A program made the translations under genes and the position numbers. Below, piece after piece: positions 32,675-42,270 of a stretch of 64,000 nucleotides of DNA. A model generated the notes under the pieces. It worked only from the letters and a program-made list of their open reading frames with translations, was not told where the DNA came from and did no database searches. Each line of letters begins with the position of its first letter. Position 1 is the first letter of the stretch. This DNA comes from Bradyrhizobium sp. (lineage in GTDB: Bacteria > Pseudomonadota > Alphaproteobacteria > Rhizobiales > Xanthobacteraceae), in assembly GCF_030646015.1 (NCBI RefSeq), contig NZ_JAUSLT010000164.1, positions 1 to 64,000 on the forward strand, written 5' to 3'.

Positions 32675-32740
32675 GAGGGTATCCCTGTCATTGTGCGTAC
32701 TGGATGCCTTGCTTCGGAAGGCACTGACAAGCGCTTTTTC

Positions 32741-32824
32741 GTCATTCCGGGGCAGTCATGCAGTGAGTGAACCCGGAATCTCGAGATTCCGGGTTCGCTC
32801 GCGATGCGAGCGCCCCGGAATGAC
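32741..32824. repeat. Interspersed palindromic repeat family R1, copy b (between murC and murG)
   Basis: gtcattccggggc...CCCGGAATCTCGAGATTCCGGG (32772-32793)...gccccggaatgac. Confidence 0.92.
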
Positions 32825-32831
32825 GCAGACG

Positions 32832-33935
32832 TCAGATTCCCGCCACTTTCACCACCAGATCGGCCAGCCGATCGGCGGCGTCCAGCCGGCCCATGGTGCG
32901 GGCGCTGGCGGCCATCGCGGTCAGCCGTTCCGGCTCGGCGGCCAGCACCGAGATCTCCGCGGCCAGCCGGTCGGGCGTGAAATCCGTCTGCGGAATCCGG
33001 ATCGCGCCGTTCACCTGCGCCAGCACCCCGGCATTGGCGAACTGATCCTGATCGATCGAGCCGGGCAGCGGCACCAGGATCGACGGCCGGCCGATGGCGG
33101 CGAGTTCGGCCACGGTGCCGGCGCCGGAGCGCGAGACCACCAGATGGTTCGACGCCAGCCGCGCCGGCAGATCGGTGAAGAACGGCGCCAGTTCGGCTGA
33201 TATCCTGAGCCGGTCATAGACCGCGCGCACCCGCGCCATGTCTTCGTCGCGCACCTGCTGGGTGAGGATCAACCGGCTCCACAGCGCCGGCTCCAGCCGC
33301 TCGATCGCACCGGGCACGATATCGGCCATCACCCGCGCGCCCTGGCTGCCGCCTACCACCAGCAGGCGGAGCGGGCCGGCCGCGTCAGGCGCAGCAAATT
33401 TCACCGCGGCCGCGGCGAGGATCGCCGGGCGCATCGGCGTGCCGACGGTGGTGGTCTTGCCGGCGAGTGCCGGATCGCGATCGAGCACGCCGGGCAGCGA
33501 GGTCGCGATGGCGCTGACACGGCTCGACAGGAACCGGTTGGCGCGGCCGAGCACCGCATTGGCCTCGTGAATGATGGCGGGCACGCCGAACAGCCGGGCG
33601 GCCAGCAGCGGCGGCAATGTCGGATAGCCGCCAAAGCCGACCACGGCCGCGGGCTTCAATCGGCGCATCAGATTGAGCGACACCGCGGTGCCGGCGGCGA
33701 GCAGCATGCCGGTGCGGGCCAGCGACCATGGCGAGCGGCCGCGCACGGTTTCGCTCGGCACCACGTCGATGGTGTCCCTGGTGAACAGGCCGCTGTAGCG
33801 CAGCGCGCGGGAATCGGTCGCAAGCCGCACGCGAAAACCGCGCCGGATCAGTTCGACGCCAAGCGCCTCGGCGGGAAACAGATGGCCGCCGGTGCCGCCG
33901 GCGGCCAGCAGAATAAGGGGCGATGAATTGTCCAT
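32832..33935 (-). CDS. murG: UDP-N-acetylglucosamine--undecaprenyl-PP-MurNAc-pentapeptide transferase MurG
   Basis: ILLAAGGTGGHLFPAEALG; VVSRSGAGTVAELAAIGRPSILVPLP. Confidence 0.97.
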   Translation of the reverse strand: MDNSSPLILLAAGGTGGHLFPAEALGVELIRRGFRVRLATDSRALRYSGLFTRDTIDVVPSETVRGRSPWSLARTGMLLAAGTAVSLNLMRRLKPAAVVGFGGYPTLPPLLAARLFGVPAIIHEANAVLGRANRFLSSRVSAIATSLPGVLDRDPALAGKTTTVGTPMRPAILAAAAVKFAAPDAAGPLRLLVVGGSQGARVMADIVPGAIERLEPALWSRLILTQQVRDEDMARVRAVYDRLRISAELAPFFTDLPARLASNHLVVSRSGAGTVAELAAIGRPSILVPLPGSIDQDQFANAGVLAQVNGAIRIPQTDFTPDRLAAEISVLAAEPERLTAMAASARTMGRLDAADRLADLVVKVAGI

Positions 33936-33975
33936 GAGATAGCCCGGTATCCGGAATCAAAAATCGAGGTTGCTG

Positions 33976-34093
33976 CCCATCCTTCGAGACGCCGCGCGAA
34001 GCGCGCGCGGCTCCTCAGGATGAGGTGTAACTTGCTGAAACACAACAACCTCATGCTGAGGAGCATCGCGAAGCGATGCGTCTCGAAGCATGG
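33976..34093. repeat. Interspersed palindromic repeat family R3, copy b (between murG and ftsW)
   Basis: CCATCCTTCGAGACGCC...GGCTCCTCAGGATGAGG...CCTCATGCTGAGGAGC...GCGTCTCGAAGCATGGG. Confidence 0.92.
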
Positions 34094-34117
34094 GCAGCAA
34101 GCGATACGCGTGTGTCG

Positions 34118-35269
34118 TCAAGCGTAGTTCGGCGCGGCGTTGGCGTCGCCGATCGATTCCATCTCGGTGCGCGGTCGCAGCCGCGTCAGCGCCAGCAACA
34201 TGCCGACGCTGTAGGCCAGCGAGATGATCGACGAGCCGCCATAGGAAATGAACGGCAGGGTCATGCCCTTGGCCGGTATCAGTTGCAGATTGACCGACAT
34301 GTTGATCGCGGCCTGCACCCCGAACAGGATGGCGAGGCCGGATGCCGCGAACCGCGAGAACAGATCCTCGGTGGCATAGGCGCGCAACAGCGCGCGGATC
34401 ACGACAAAGGCGAACAGCGCCAGCAGCGCCAGGCACAGGATGATGCCGAACTCCTCCGCCGCGACCGCGAATACGAAGTCGGTATGGCTGTCCGGCAGGC
34501 TGCGCTTGGCGATGCCTTCGCCCGGGCCAAGCCCGAACCAGCCGCCATTGGAGAAGGCTTCCATCGCGGTATCGACCTGGAAAGTGTCGCCCGTACCCGG
34601 ATTCATGAAGCGCTTGATGCGGAAGGCGACGTGCGGCACCAGCAAATACGCCCCGAACAGCCCGGCGCCGGCAGTGGCCGCGAGCCCCGCCACCCAGATC
34701 ATCCGCATGCCCGCGATGAAGAACAGCGCGCCCCACACCATCAGGACCAGCATGGTCTGGCCGAAATCGGGCTGCATCACCAACAGCGCGACCAGCGTCA
34801 GCAGCAGTCCCAGTGCGATCGAGGTGGCCGGCATATCCGGCTTCCGCGCCGATTCCGCGAACAGCCATGCCGCCAGCACCACGAAGGCGGGCTTGGCGGA
34901 TTCGGAAGCCTGGATGTTGATGCCGATCAGCGTGATCCATCGCCGCGATCCCTTGACCTCGGGTCCGACCAGCAGCGTCGCCACGATCAGCACGACAGAG
35001 AGCGCGAACACGATCAGCGCGACGCGCCGGATCTGCCGCGGCGACAGGAAGGAGACCCCGATCAGCACGATGACGGACGGCAGCAAAAGCAGCACATGGC
35101 GGTTGAAGAAGTGGAACGGGTCGAGCCCGATCCTGGTCGCGACAGGCGGACTGGCCGCCAGCGACAGGATGACCCCGCCCAGCATCAGCGCGACGATCGC
35201 CGCCAGCAGCAGGCGGTCGACCGTCCACCACCATTCGGAAAGCGGGGTGCGTTGTTCACGGGAGATCAT
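34118..35269 (-). CDS. ftsW: FtsW/SEDS family glycosyltransferase
   Basis: Multi-TM SEDS protein; NMSVNLQLIPAKGMTLPFISYGGSSI. Confidence 0.96.
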   Translation of the reverse strand: MISREQRTPLSEWWWTVDRLLLAAIVALMLGGVILSLAASPPVATRIGLDPFHFFNRHVLLLLPSVIVLIGVSFLSPRQIRRVALIVFALSVVLIVATLLVGPEVKGSRRWITLIGINIQASESAKPAFVVLAAWLFAESARKPDMPATSIALGLLLTLVALLVMQPDFGQTMLVLMVWGALFFIAGMRMIWVAGLAATAGAGLFGAYLLVPHVAFRIKRFMNPGTGDTFQVDTAMEAFSNGGWFGLGPGEGIAKRSLPDSHTDFVFAVAAEEFGIILCLALLALFAFVVIRALLRAYATEDLFSRFAASGLAILFGVQAAINMSVNLQLIPAKGMTLPFISYGGSSIISLAYSVGMLLALTRLRPRTEMESIGDANAAPNYA

Positions 35270-35437
35270 GGGCGTTCCCAAAGACAGGGGTTTGCCCATT
35301 GGTGGCGGAGGATGGTTTCCAAGGGGTTAATGACTTTGGTATCTTTGGAAATTGGGCACGGTATTGAGCTACAAAAGCACGTCATACCCGCGAAGACGGG
35401 TTCTGCGTTCTGGCGTTATTTGAGTTGGGACAGCGAT

Positions 35438-36565
35438 ATGGCGGATCACAAGAACCAACACTTCGTGCCGCGGGTGTTGCTGCGCCCCTTTACGAAGAAT
35501 GCTGAGGACAAGAGCATCAATCTCTACAATATCCGCACCGATCGGCTGATCCCCGATGCGTCGGTGAAGGGTCAATGCGCGCGCCATTATTGGTATGGCG
35601 AGGACGGCCAGCTCGAAGCGCTCCTCGGCAGGCTCGAAGGCATGTACGGCCTCGCGCGCGATCGCGTCATGGCTCGAGGCAATTCGGATAGCGATCGGAA
35701 AGAGATCAGCCTGTTCATGTGTCTGCAACACTGGCGCACAGCGAAGGCCGCCTCACGATTCCGACATTCGATCGAGCAGATGAACGCTAACACATGGGCA
35801 CCGGAAAAAGAGCCGGTGCCCGACGACAAGAAGCTCGTCATGAGTTCGATGCGCTTCGGAATGAAGTCTCGTGACATGTTAAAGGACCTGAAAATCCGCT
35901 TCGTTGAGAACCGCACAAACCGCGACTTTATCATCGCGGACGATCCTGCAGTCATGCTCAACCGCTTCGCATTCGAGAAATTGGGCGGCTCAGGGTTTGG
36001 CGTCGCTTCGTCAGGGCTGATCTTTGTCATGCCTATGTCGCCGCGCCTTTCAGTGATCTGCTATGACGGCCTGGTGTATTCGCTCGATGTTACAAATGGC
36101 CGCGTCGTGCTCAAAAGCGAAGCAGCCGTCGACGCATACAACGACATCCAGTGCATCGCGGCGGAGGAGAATCTTTACTTCCAGCAATGGGAGGACGGCG
36201 AGTATGTGCGGCAGCGGTTCGCGGCGGTGAAGCGCAAGCGCCGACCCGCATCGACCGCCGTCACATTCATTCCAGACGGCGAAACTGACGACGCAGAGCA
36301 TTACCGGCCCGGCACCGTCGAGGAAGGCCGTGCAGCGAAACGCTCGCTCGTGGCCGTCAGATTCAACCACCCGGAGCCCGATCGCTGGATTCCGGGGCTT
36401 CGGTATCGCTCAAACCCGACGACATTCTTCAACGGAACAGGCGTGGGCCACGTGCGGAAGCTTGAGTGGCTCTATCGCGGGCGTGACGATCCGCCACCCG
36501 ATCCGGGTGAGAAAATGCAAATCATCAGCACAAAGCCGCGGCCGAGCGCTTGGAGAAAGCGGTGA
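35438..36565 (+). CDS. DUF4238-like protein inserted between ftsW and murD
   Basis: ATG at 35438; MADHKNQHFVPRVLLRPFTKN matches the DUF4238 N-terminal QHxVPxxxLRxF signature; opposite strand to the dcw cluster. Confidence 0.82.
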   Translation: MADHKNQHFVPRVLLRPFTKNAEDKSINLYNIRTDRLIPDASVKGQCARHYWYGEDGQLEALLGRLEGMYGLARDRVMARGNSDSDRKEISLFMCLQHWRTAKAASRFRHSIEQMNANTWAPEKEPVPDDKKLVMSSMRFGMKSRDMLKDLKIRFVENRTNRDFIIADDPAVMLNRFAFEKLGGSGFGVASSGLIFVMPMSPRLSVICYDGLVYSLDVTNGRVVLKSEAAVDAYNDIQCIAAEENLYFQQWEDGEYVRQRFAAVKRKRRPASTAVTFIPDGETDDAEHYRPGTVEEGRAAKRSLVAVRFNHPEPDRWIPGLRYRSNPTTFFNGTGVGHVRKLEWLYRGRDDPPPDPGEKMQIISTKPRPSAWRKR

Positions 36566-36626
36566 GCGATCAGGAAGTCAGATTCTGGTACCTTTGAGAC
36601 ATGCCGACCGGTACGCTACCCTGCCC

Positions 36627-38027
36627 TCACACCACCGGCTTGACGCCCTCCAGCGCCGTCACGAGGTCGCGGAACGCAGCACCCCGGATTTCGAAATTGC
36701 GGTACTGGTCGAACGAGGCGCAGGCCGGCGACAGCAGCACCACGGGATCGGCCAACCCGGAGGCTTCCGCGTCGCGCGCGGCATTGGCGACGGCGACTTC
36801 GAGGGTCTCGGAGATTTCGTGCGGCACCCGGTCGCCGAGCGTACCGGAAAATTCCGCTGCCGCTTCGCCGATCAGATAGGCTTTGCGGATGCGCGGGAAA
36901 TATTCGCTCAGGCCGGTGATGCCGCCGAGTTTCGGTTTGCCGCCGGCGATCCAGAAGATGTCGCCGAACGACGACAGCGCATGCGCCGCGGCGTCCGCAT
37001 TGGTGCCCTTGGAATCGTTGACGAACAGCACGTTGCCGCGGCGGCCGACCTGCTCCATGCGGTGGGCGAGGCCGGGAAAGCTGCGCAGGCCGTTTTGCAG
37101 AACTTCAAGGGAGATACCAAGCGCCAGCGCGCAGGCGGCGGCGCAGGCGGCGTTTTGGGCGTTGTGCAGGCCGCGCAGCGAACCGATGCCGCCGATCCGC
37201 GCGATCTCGCTGCGGGCGCCGCCGGCCGCGCGCAGGATGGTTTCGCGCTCGACATAGACGCCGTCCGGCAGCGGATTTTTCACGGAGATGCGAACCACGC
37301 GCTGGCCCGCCTGTTCGATCCGGTCGGCGGTGTTGCGGCTCCAGCCGTCGTCGACGCCGACGATCGCGGTGCCCTGCGGCTGCACGCCGGCGACCAGCCG
37401 CTCCTTGACGGCGGCATAATGTTCGAGCGTGCCGTGGCGGTCGATATGGTCTTCGCTGACATTGAGCAGGATGCCGACCGAGGGATCGAGGCTAGGCGTG
37501 AGGTCGATCTGGTACGACGACATCTCGATGACGTGGACGCGGCCCATGCGCGGCGGCTCCAGCGACAGGATCGCGGTGCCGATATTGCCGCCCATCTGGG
37601 TGTCGTAGCCGGCGACGCGCATCAGATGCGCGATCAACGCCGTCGTGGTCGATTTGCCGTTGGTGCCGGTGATGGCGACGAACGGCGCGTCCGGCGCATG
37701 CCTCCGCCGCTCGCGGCAGAACAATTCGATATCGCCGATCACCTCGACGCCGGCCTCGCGCGCCATCAGCACCGACCAGTGCGGCGCCGGATGGGTGAGC
37801 GGCGCGCCCGGTGTCAGCACCAGCGCGGCGAAATTCGCCCACGACACTTTTCGTAAATCGGCGGTGATGAAACCGGCCTGCACGGCCTTGGCGATGTTGT
37901 CGGCATTGTCATCGCCGGCGATCACTTCCGCGCCGCCCGCCTTCAAGGCGTGGCAGCTCGCCAGCCCGGAACCGCCGAGGCCGAACACCGCGACGGTCTT
38001 GCCCGCGAAGGAAGTGACGGGGATCAT
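36627..38027 (-). CDS. murD: UDP-N-acetylmuramoylalanine--D-glutamate ligase MurD
   Basis: [35 protein letters not shown]. Confidence 0.97.
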   Translation of the reverse strand: MIPVTSFAGKTVAVFGLGGSGLASCHALKAGGAEVIAGDDNADNIAKAVQAGFITADLRKVSWANFAALVLTPGAPLTHPAPHWSVLMAREAGVEVIGDIELFCRERRRHAPDAPFVAITGTNGKSTTTALIAHLMRVAGYDTQMGGNIGTAILSLEPPRMGRVHVIEMSSYQIDLTPSLDPSVGILLNVSEDHIDRHGTLEHYAAVKERLVAGVQPQGTAIVGVDDGWSRNTADRIEQAGQRVVRISVKNPLPDGVYVERETILRAAGGARSEIARIGGIGSLRGLHNAQNAACAAACALALGISLEVLQNGLRSFPGLAHRMEQVGRRGNVLFVNDSKGTNADAAAHALSSFGDIFWIAGGKPKLGGITGLSEYFPRIRKAYLIGEAAAEFSGTLGDRVPHEISETLEVAVANAARDAEASGLADPVVLLSPACASFDQYRNFEIRGAAFRDLVTALEGVKPVV

Positions 38028-38039
38028 GATCTTGTCTCC

Positions 38040-38115
38040 GTCATTCCGGGGCGCGCGAAGCGCGAACCCGGAATCTCGAGATTCCGGGTTGCCGCTTTGC
38101 GGCCCCCGGAATGAC
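38040..38115. repeat. Interspersed palindromic repeat family R1, copy c (between murD and mraY)
   Basis: gtcattccggggcgcgcg...CCCGGAATCTCGAGATTCCGGG (38067-38088)...cccccggaatgac. Confidence 0.92.
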
Positions 38116-38133
38116 GGATAACAAGCACCCCCA

Positions 38134-39240
38134 TCACCGCAGCTTCAGCGTGGAGAGGCCGGCCAGCGCCAGCATCACCGAGATGATCCAGAACCGGATC
38201 ACGACCTGCGGCTCGGTCCAGCCCTTCTGCTCGAAATGATGATGCAGCGGCGCCATCCGGAACACGCGTTTTCCCGTGAGCTTGAACGACACCACCTGCA
38301 CGATCACCGACACCGCTTCCAGCACGAACAACCCGCCGATCACAGCCAGCACGATCTCGTGCTTGACCGCGACCGCGGTCGCACCCAGCATGCCGCCGAG
38401 CGCGAGCGAGCCGGTATCGCCCATGAAGATCGACGCCGGCGGCGCGTTGAACCACAGGAATCCGAGCCCGGCGCCGAGCACGGCGCCGCACAGCACCGCG
38501 AGTTCGCCGGTGCCGGCGACGTAATTGATCTGCAGATAGTCCGAAAACACCGCGTTGCCCGTCAGGTACGCGATCATGCCGAAACTCGCCGCCGCGATCA
38601 TGACCGGCACGATGGCGAGGCCATCGAGGCCGTCGGTCAGGTTCACGGCGTTGCCGGCGCCGACCATGACGAACGCGCCGAACAGCACGAAGAACACGCC
38701 GAGATTCAGCACCACGTCCTTGAAGAAGGGGATCACCAGCGAGGTCGAGAACGGGACTTTTCCGAGCCGGGTCAGCGCATAACAGGCAGCAAGCGCGATC
38801 AGCGCCTCGATCAGCAGTCTTATTTTGCCCGCGAAACCGCTATGCGACTGTTTCGTCACCTTCAAATAGTCGTCGTAGAAGCCGACGAAGCCGAAGCCGA
38901 GCGTCACCGCCAGCACGATCCAGACATAGGGATTGAGCGGATTGGCCCACAGCACGGTCGAGACCACCACCCCGGACAGAATCATCAGGCCGCCCATGGT
39001 CGGCGTGCCCTTCTTGCTGATGAGGTGCGATGCCGGGCCGTCGGTGCGGATCGGCTGGCCCTTGCCCTGGCGAAGCCGCAAATGGTCGATGATCCAGGGA
39101 CCGAACAGGAAAACGAACAGCGCGCCGGTCACCATCGCCCCGCCGGTGCGAAAGGTGATGTAGCGAAACACGTTCAGAGCCGTGCGAAACACGCCCAGAC
39201 CGGGAACCGTGTTGGAAAGGTCAATCAGCCAATAAAACAT
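38134..39240 (-). CDS. mraY: Phospho-N-acetylmuramoyl-pentapeptide-transferase MraY
   Basis: [46 protein letters not shown]. Confidence 0.98.
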   Translation of the reverse strand: MFYWLIDLSNTVPGLGVFRTALNVFRYITFRTGGAMVTGALFVFLFGPWIIDHLRLRQGKGQPIRTDGPASHLISKKGTPTMGGLMILSGVVVSTVLWANPLNPYVWIVLAVTLGFGFVGFYDDYLKVTKQSHSGFAGKIRLLIEALIALAACYALTRLGKVPFSTSLVIPFFKDVVLNLGVFFVLFGAFVMVGAGNAVNLTDGLDGLAIVPVMIAAASFGMIAYLTGNAVFSDYLQINYVAGTGELAVLCGAVLGAGLGFLWFNAPPASIFMGDTGSLALGGMLGATAVAVKHEIVLAVIGGLFVLEAVSVIVQVVSFKLTGKRVFRMAPLHHHFEQKGWTEPQVVIRFWIISVMLALAGLSTLKLR

Positions 39241-39250
39241 TCAATCCGCC

Positions 39251-40690
39251 CTATACCGCGGCTTCATCATGCGCGGCCCTGCCGGGAAAGCGCTTTTCGA
39301 GCGCCGTTACAATCGGTTTCATCTTGGTACCCAGCGATCCCTTGACCATGATCGCGTCGCCGGCGCGAATCGCCGATATCACCTGCGCTTCGAGACTAGC
39401 CGAATTCTCCGCATAGCCGCCCCGTTTACCGGTGGAAAGCGCATCCCACAAGTTACGCATCAGCGGACCGCAGCAATACACCTGATCGATGTTGTTGGCC
39501 TTGATGGCCTCGTTCAGGCTGAGATGCAGCGCCGGGGCGGTCGGCCCCAGTTCGAGCATATCGCCGAGCACCGCGATGCGCCGGCCCTGTGGGCCGACCG
39601 CCGCACTGCCGAGCACGTTCAGCGCCGCCGCCATCGACGCCGGATTGGCGTTGTAACTTTCATCGATCAGCGTCGCCTCGCCGTTGCCGACCTCGAGCAT
39701 GCGCCGGGCGCCGCGGCCTACCGCGGGCTCGATCTGCGACAGCGACAGCGCCGCCAGCGCCAGATCTGCGCCCGCCAGCGAGGCGACGGCCAGCACCGCC
39801 AGCGAGTTCATCGCCATGTGGCGGCCGGGCATGCCGAGCTTGTAGGTGACGTCATGGCCGAGGATGCTGGCATGCACGGCCGAGCGGTCCGGATGCAGCG
39901 CGACGTCGATCAGCCGCGCGTCGGATTTCGCGTCGGTGCCGAACGAGACGATCCTGTCGATGCCTAGCTTTTTGGCGCTGCGTTGCAGCCTTGCGAACTG
40001 CGAATTGTCGCGATTCAACACCACCGCGCCGCCGGGCTCCAGCCCCACGAAAATTTCCGCCTTGGCGTCGGCAATCGCCTCGATGCCGGCGAAGAACTCC
40101 AGATGCACCGGCTCCACCGTGGTGATGACGGCGATCTGCGGACGCACCATCCTGACCAGCGTGTCGATTTCGCCGGCGTGGTTCATGCCGATCTCGAAGA
40201 TCGCGAACCTGGCCGAAGCTGGACAGCGCGCCAGCGACAGCGGCACGCCCCAATGATTGTTGAACGACGACGCCGAGGCATGGGTCTCGCCCTGCGCGGC
40301 GAGCACGCGCCGCAGCGCCTCCTTGGTCGAGGTCTTGCCGACCGAGCCGGTGATGGCGATCACCTGCGCATGGAGGCGCGCGCGCGATGCAATTCCCAGT
40401 TCGACGAGACCGGCAAGCACGTCGTCCACCACCAGGAGCGGCGCATCGGCTGCGAATTTTTCGCACTGCGCGCGTTCGACCACCGCCAGCGCAGCACCTG
40501 CCTTCAGGGCGGCGGCGACGAAATCATGGCCGTCATGGACGTCGCCCTTGATCGAGAAATAAGCATCGCCGGGCGCGATGGTGCGGCTGTCGATCGACAG
40601 GCCCGTGATCGCTTCGGGCAACGCGCCCTGGATTTGCGCGTGCATCGCCTGCGCCATGGCGCCGGAAGTCCATAACGGCGCAACGCTCAT
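39251..40690 (-). CDS. murF: UDP-N-acetylmuramoyl-tripeptide--D-alanyl-D-alanine ligase MurF
   Basis: GLSIDSRTIAPGDAYFSIKGDVHDGHDF; ITGSVGKTSTKEAL; overlaps murE end. Confidence 0.97.
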   Translation of the reverse strand: MSVAPLWTSGAMAQAMHAQIQGALPEAITGLSIDSRTIAPGDAYFSIKGDVHDGHDFVAAALKAGAALAVVERAQCEKFAADAPLLVVDDVLAGLVELGIASRARLHAQVIAITGSVGKTSTKEALRRVLAAQGETHASASSFNNHWGVPLSLARCPASARFAIFEIGMNHAGEIDTLVRMVRPQIAVITTVEPVHLEFFAGIEAIADAKAEIFVGLEPGGAVVLNRDNSQFARLQRSAKKLGIDRIVSFGTDAKSDARLIDVALHPDRSAVHASILGHDVTYKLGMPGRHMAMNSLAVLAVASLAGADLALAALSLSQIEPAVGRGARRMLEVGNGEATLIDESYNANPASMAAALNVLGSAAVGPQGRRIAVLGDMLELGPTAPALHLSLNEAIKANNIDQVYCCGPLMRNLWDALSTGKRGGYAENSASLEAQVISAIRAGDAIMVKGSLGTKMKPIVTALEKRFPGRAAHDEAAV

Positions 40691-42162
40691 GCCACCCTCG
40701 ATGAAAGTGCTGACGCCACCGCGTCGTGATCACTGAACGGCAGGGTGCTGCCACCGACGACCTGCCCGGTCTCGTGGCCCTTGCCGGCAATCAGCAGCGC
40801 GTCGCCCGGCTGCAGCGCCGCGATCGCCGATCGAATCGCCTCGGCGCGGTCGCCGATTTCCACGGCACCTTTCGCCGCAGCCAAAATCGCCGCGCGAATA
40901 ACTTGCGGATTTTCGCTGCGGGGATTGTCGTCGGTGACGATGACGCTGTCGGCATTCTCGGCGGCGATCGCGCCCATCAAGGGCCGCTTGCCGGCATCGC
41001 GGTCGCCGCCGGCGCCGAACACCACCACCAGCCTGCGTTTGGCGTAAGGCCGCAGTGCCTGCAGCGCCTTTGCCAATGCATCGGGCTTGTGGGCGTAATC
41101 GACGAAAATCGGCGCGCCGTTGCGTTCGGCGACCCGCTCCAGCCGGCCTTTTGCGCCCTCCAGCAGTTCGAGCGAATCGAACACCGCTTTCGGCTCGCTG
41201 CCGGTGCTGATCGCGAGCCCCGCGGACACCAGCGCATTCTCGATCTGGAATTCGCCGACCAGCGGCAGCCGCACCTGATAACTCTGCCCGCGATGTTCGA
41301 GCGTCAGTTGCTGCGCGAAACCGTCGATGTCGGCGCCAACCAGGCGAATGCCCTCGCCGGCGCCATCGCCGTTTCTGCCGACCGCGACGATCCGCAATTT
41401 TCGCGAGCGTGCCGCATCGATCACCTGTTGCGAGCAGTCGTGGTCGGCCGAAATCACCGCGGCGCCACCGGCCACGACCAGATCGCGGAACAGCCGCAGT
41501 TTTGCGTTCAGGTAATGCGCAACGTCCGGATGGTAATCCATGTGGTCGCGCGTGAGGTTGGTAAAGCCGCCGGCGGCGATGCGCACGCCATCGAGGCGGT
41601 ATTGGTCGAGCCCGTGCGACGAGGCCTCGAAGGCGAGATGGGTGACACCCTCGCCGGCGATGTCGTCGAGCTGCCGGTGCAGCGCGATCGGATCCGGCGT
41701 GGTCAGCGAGCCATAGATGGTGCGCTTCGGCGACACCAGTCCGATGGTGCCGATGCTGGCCGATTCGTGGCCGAGCCGCTGCCAGATCTGGCGCGTGAAG
41801 GCGGCGACCGAGGTCTTGCCGCTGGTGCCGGTGACCGCCGCGATGGTCTGCGGCTGCCGCGGGTAAAATTTCGCCGCGGCCAGCGCCAGCGCGCGGCGCG
41901 GGTTCGGCGTGGTGACGAAGGGCACGCGGATGTCAGCCGGCGGATGATCGCCGGCGATCGCCACCGCACCGGCTGTTATCGCCGCCTCGATGAAGCGCGA
42001 GCCATCGGTCTTGCTGCCCGCCAGCGCGAAGAACAGGTCGCCCGGCTTGACCGTGCGGCTGTCCATCGCCAGGCCCGACACCTCAGTCTCACCCGCGACC
42101 ACGACCGTCCCGGCCTGCGGGGCAAGCGTGGCGTCATCGCTGAAGAGGTCGCGAAGTCTCAT
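40687..42162 (-). CDS. murE: UDP-N-acetylmuramoyl-L-alanyl-D-glutamate--2,6-diaminopimelate ligase MurE
   Basis: VTGTSGKTSVAAFTRQ; TDDNPRSENP motif typical of DAP-adding enzymes. Confidence 0.97.
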   Translation of the reverse strand: MRLRDLFSDDATLAPQAGTVVVAGETEVSGLAMDSRTVKPGDLFFALAGSKTDGSRFIEAAITAGAVAIAGDHPPADIRVPFVTTPNPRRALALAAAKFYPRQPQTIAAVTGTSGKTSVAAFTRQIWQRLGHESASIGTIGLVSPKRTIYGSLTTPDPIALHRQLDDIAGEGVTHLAFEASSHGLDQYRLDGVRIAAGGFTNLTRDHMDYHPDVAHYLNAKLRLFRDLVVAGGAAVISADHDCSQQVIDAARSRKLRIVAVGRNGDGAGEGIRLVGADIDGFAQQLTLEHRGQSYQVRLPLVGEFQIENALVSAGLAISTGSEPKAVFDSLELLEGAKGRLERVAERNGAPIFVDYAHKPDALAKALQALRPYAKRRLVVVFGAGGDRDAGKRPLMGAIAAENADSVIVTDDNPRSENPQVIRAAILAAAKGAVEIGDRAEAIRSAIAALQPGDALLIAGKGHETGQVVGGSTLPFSDHDAVASALSSRVA

Positions 42163-42270
42163 TATCTTCCAGTCCGGCCGGCGCGCGCGCCGCTTATCGA
42201 TCTGAAGTCTTTAAGGGAATTCGCGGCAACCACGGCAAGAACTTCGAATCGGGCGGCAATGGAATGAGCC

